Made by a program: the position numbers and the translations under genes. The notes beneath the pieces were generated by a model. It was not told the DNA's origin. It was given only the letters and a program-made list of their open reading frames with translations, and made no database searches. Shown here piece by piece: positions 16,805 through 17,824 of a DNA stretch of 17,824 bases (its first letter is position 1; every line of letters starts with the position of its first letter). This DNA comes from Saprospirales bacterium (GTDB lineage Bacteria > Bacteroidota > Bacteroidia > Chitinophagales > Saprospiraceae). The stretch lies in contig DLXL01000421.1 in assembly GCA_003448025.1 (NCBI GenBank), forward strand, positions 1 to 17,824, read 5' to 3'.

Positions 16805-17371
16805 TTACTTTTGAGAAATCCCCGCAGCGAAGGTTTTGATCGCTTCGTACTTGTCTCCTTCTTTTTGGAGAAATTTCTCTGGTTCATTTAGATTGTTTTG
16901 GATGAACCGCTGTGTTTCACTATATTTTTGATTTGAGATTGCCTGGATTTTTTGGTCGGTCCAATGACCTTTTAATCTATCCATGACTTTGATAAACACT
17001 GCGGGATCAGGAAGGTCGATAGCCATTAACTCGTTCGCGTAAAATTCAATCTGGTTGATGCTTGCACTTTGTAAAAAATCGTACTGATTTACTAAAGTAG
17101 CAATAGTAACCTTCCTAAGGTTGTTGTAAAAAGAATCGGACTTATGTTTTATTAACACCTCTTGACGGTAATATTCATCGACTGCTTTCCACGAAAAATT
17201 TTGTGGATTAAAGATGAATTTATTTAACTCAATGTCTTTTGGGATAACACCCAAGGACAAATTACTGGTTTCTGTGGTATTAACAGGGACCACCGCATCT
17301 TGTGGTGCATTTTTTTGGCAGCTTACAAGGAGAAACGCCATTGCGGTTGTATAGAAAATTGACTTTTGCAT
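16805..17371 (-). CDS. Unrecognised lipoprotein
   Basis: The protein has 188 residues. Residues 1-18 are a lipoprotein signal peptide with lipobox LVSC (15-18), so Cys18 should be lipidated and the protein anchored in the cell envelope. The rest is hydrophilic, mostly helical by appearance, with many Gln, Asn, Lys and aromatic residues (FSWKAVDEYYRQEVLIKHKSD; LVNQYDFLQSASINQIEFYANEL; TQRFIQNNLNEPEKFLQKEGD). I recognise no family. It starts 40 nt after the stop of the Cys-rich protein gene on the same strand, with no promoter box between, so the two are probably co-transcribed. A terminator follows. Confidence 0.8.
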   Translation of the reverse strand: MQKSIFYTTAMAFLLVSCQKNAPQDAVVPVNTTETSNLSLGVIPKDIELNKFIFNPQNFSWKAVDEYYRQEVLIKHKSDSFYNNLRKVTIATLVNQYDFLQSASINQIEFYANELMAIDLPDPAVFIKVMDRLKGHWTDQKIQAISNQKYSETQRFIQNNLNEPEKFLQKEGDKYEAIKTFAAGISQK

Positions 17372-17411
17372 AGTTTAATTTTTTTAAGGTGAAGATAGAT
17401 AAGCATCCTTA

Positions 17412-17684
17412 TTAAATATCCGAGGGGGGGCAACACGTATTCTGCGCCGAAGTTCCAGTTATTATAGTAGTACCTGTGAGTTGCCATACACCATTTGATT
17501 GCTGAGTGTATGTATGGAATGCTCCGTTTGTACCTGGTGTACCTTTGCAACAGTCATCGCCAGTAGTACTGTACGCGGTTATGCCAGTTGCATGTTCTCC
17601 GCATTCGCAGTTTACGTCTGCGTAGAGAGCAAGTGAGTGAGTGATCAACATGAGGAATAAGAAGACAAATTTTTTATTTTTCAT
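17412..17684 (-). CDS. Small Cys-rich secreted protein (unrecognised)
   Basis: The protein has 90 residues from ATG 17684. A frame-compatible start at 17762 would add 26 residues, including four Phe encoded by a T12 run, and would place the signal peptide inside the protein, so I reject it. Residues 1-22 are a signal peptide (KNKKFVFLFLMLITHSLALYA). The mature 68 residues hold six Cys: C-E-C (26, 28), C-C (45, 46) and C-C (84, 85), enough for three disulfides, in a Gly/Thr-rich background. There is no enzyme motif or lipobox. It could be a secreted structural or toxin-like peptide, but no family is recognised. The 3' end contains a G7 run on the plus strand (17424-17430), four codons from the stop, which could be prone to slippage. 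Confidence 0.72.
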   Translation of the reverse strand: MKNKKFVFLFLMLITHSLALYADVNCECGEHATGITAYSTTGDDCCKGTPGTNGAFHTYTQQSNGVWQLTGTTIITGTSAQNTCCPPSDI

Positions 17685-17824
17685 TGTAAAGAAAATTTGG
17701 TAAAAAAGTTTTTTAATTCTACTACAAAGAAAAAAAAAAAACTGAGCCGACCAATACCCCAAAGGTTAAAGTTTTTCTTCCCGTTTAGAATCCTCCGAGT
17801 TTTCATAAATAGGTTCACGGGAAA

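Noticed and set aside
17685..17762. Longer N-terminus for the Cys-rich protein starting at 17762
   Set aside because: The added residues are encoded by a T12 tract and A/T-rich DNA and would place a clear signal peptide inside the protein.

Overview
The window looks like a chromosomal segment from a member of the Bacteroidota, probably a Saprospiria- or Chitinophagia-like lineage. This rests on sequence features only: two secreted proteins with type IX secretion (T9SS) C-terminal sorting domains (one type B/gliding-motility-like, one type A), Bacteroidota-style TAnnTTTG promoter boxes, start codons without Shine-Dalgarno sequences, and an ATP synthase subunit a with the long signal-peptide-bearing N-terminus usual in this phylum. 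No species is claimed.

Layout. (1) 1-289: the 3' end of an unrecognised plus-strand gene. (2) 301-5933, minus strand: a two-gene unit of a 1373-residue T9SS type B surface or secreted protein (CUB domain, about ten Ig/PKD-like repeats) followed 14 nt later by an exported TPR protein. (3) 6169-7657, plus strand: dut (dUTPase) and a sugar-phosphate nucleotidyltransferase with a left-handed beta-helix tail. (4) 7658-8019: a gap holding a 40-codon minus-strand ORF for a possible secreted peptide, and the promoter of the ATP synthase operon. (5) 8020-13503, plus strand: atpB-atpE-atpF-atpH-atpA-atpG, i.e. all of Fo plus delta, alpha and gamma. The beta and epsilon genes (atpD, atpC) are not in the window, and the operon ends at a strong bidirectional terminator at 13527-13565. 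(6) 13604-15814, minus strand: a secreted BNR/photosystem-assembly-like repeat protein with a T9SS type A tail. (7) 15910-16544, minus strand: a toxin-antitoxin pair, Phd/YefM-type antitoxin and PIN-domain (VapC-like) toxin, overlapping by 4 nt, with a promoter that carries a tandem TTGACAAC repeat. (8) 16805-17684, minus strand: a small Cys-rich secreted protein and a lipoprotein, both unrecognised and probably co-transcribed.

How the parts work together. The atp genes build most of a proton-driven F-type ATP synthase; its catalytic beta subunit and epsilon must come from another locus. The operon is punctuated by RNA-structure signals: a GC-rich hairpin with a T-run between atpE and atpF, a small hairpin before atpA, and an array of four 9-nt repeats facing four inverted copies between atpA and atpG. 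These could tune subunit stoichiometry. dut and the nucleotidyltransferase are housekeeping genes for nucleotide hygiene and activated-sugar supply. The T9SS cargo proteins would be delivered to the cell surface by machinery encoded elsewhere.

I see no defence island, CRISPR array, prophage, IS element, rRNA or tRNA. The most unusual items are the 9-nt inverted repeat array, the intra-operon terminator-like hairpin, the 40-residue exported peptide ORF, and the Cys-rich peptide/lipoprotein pair.
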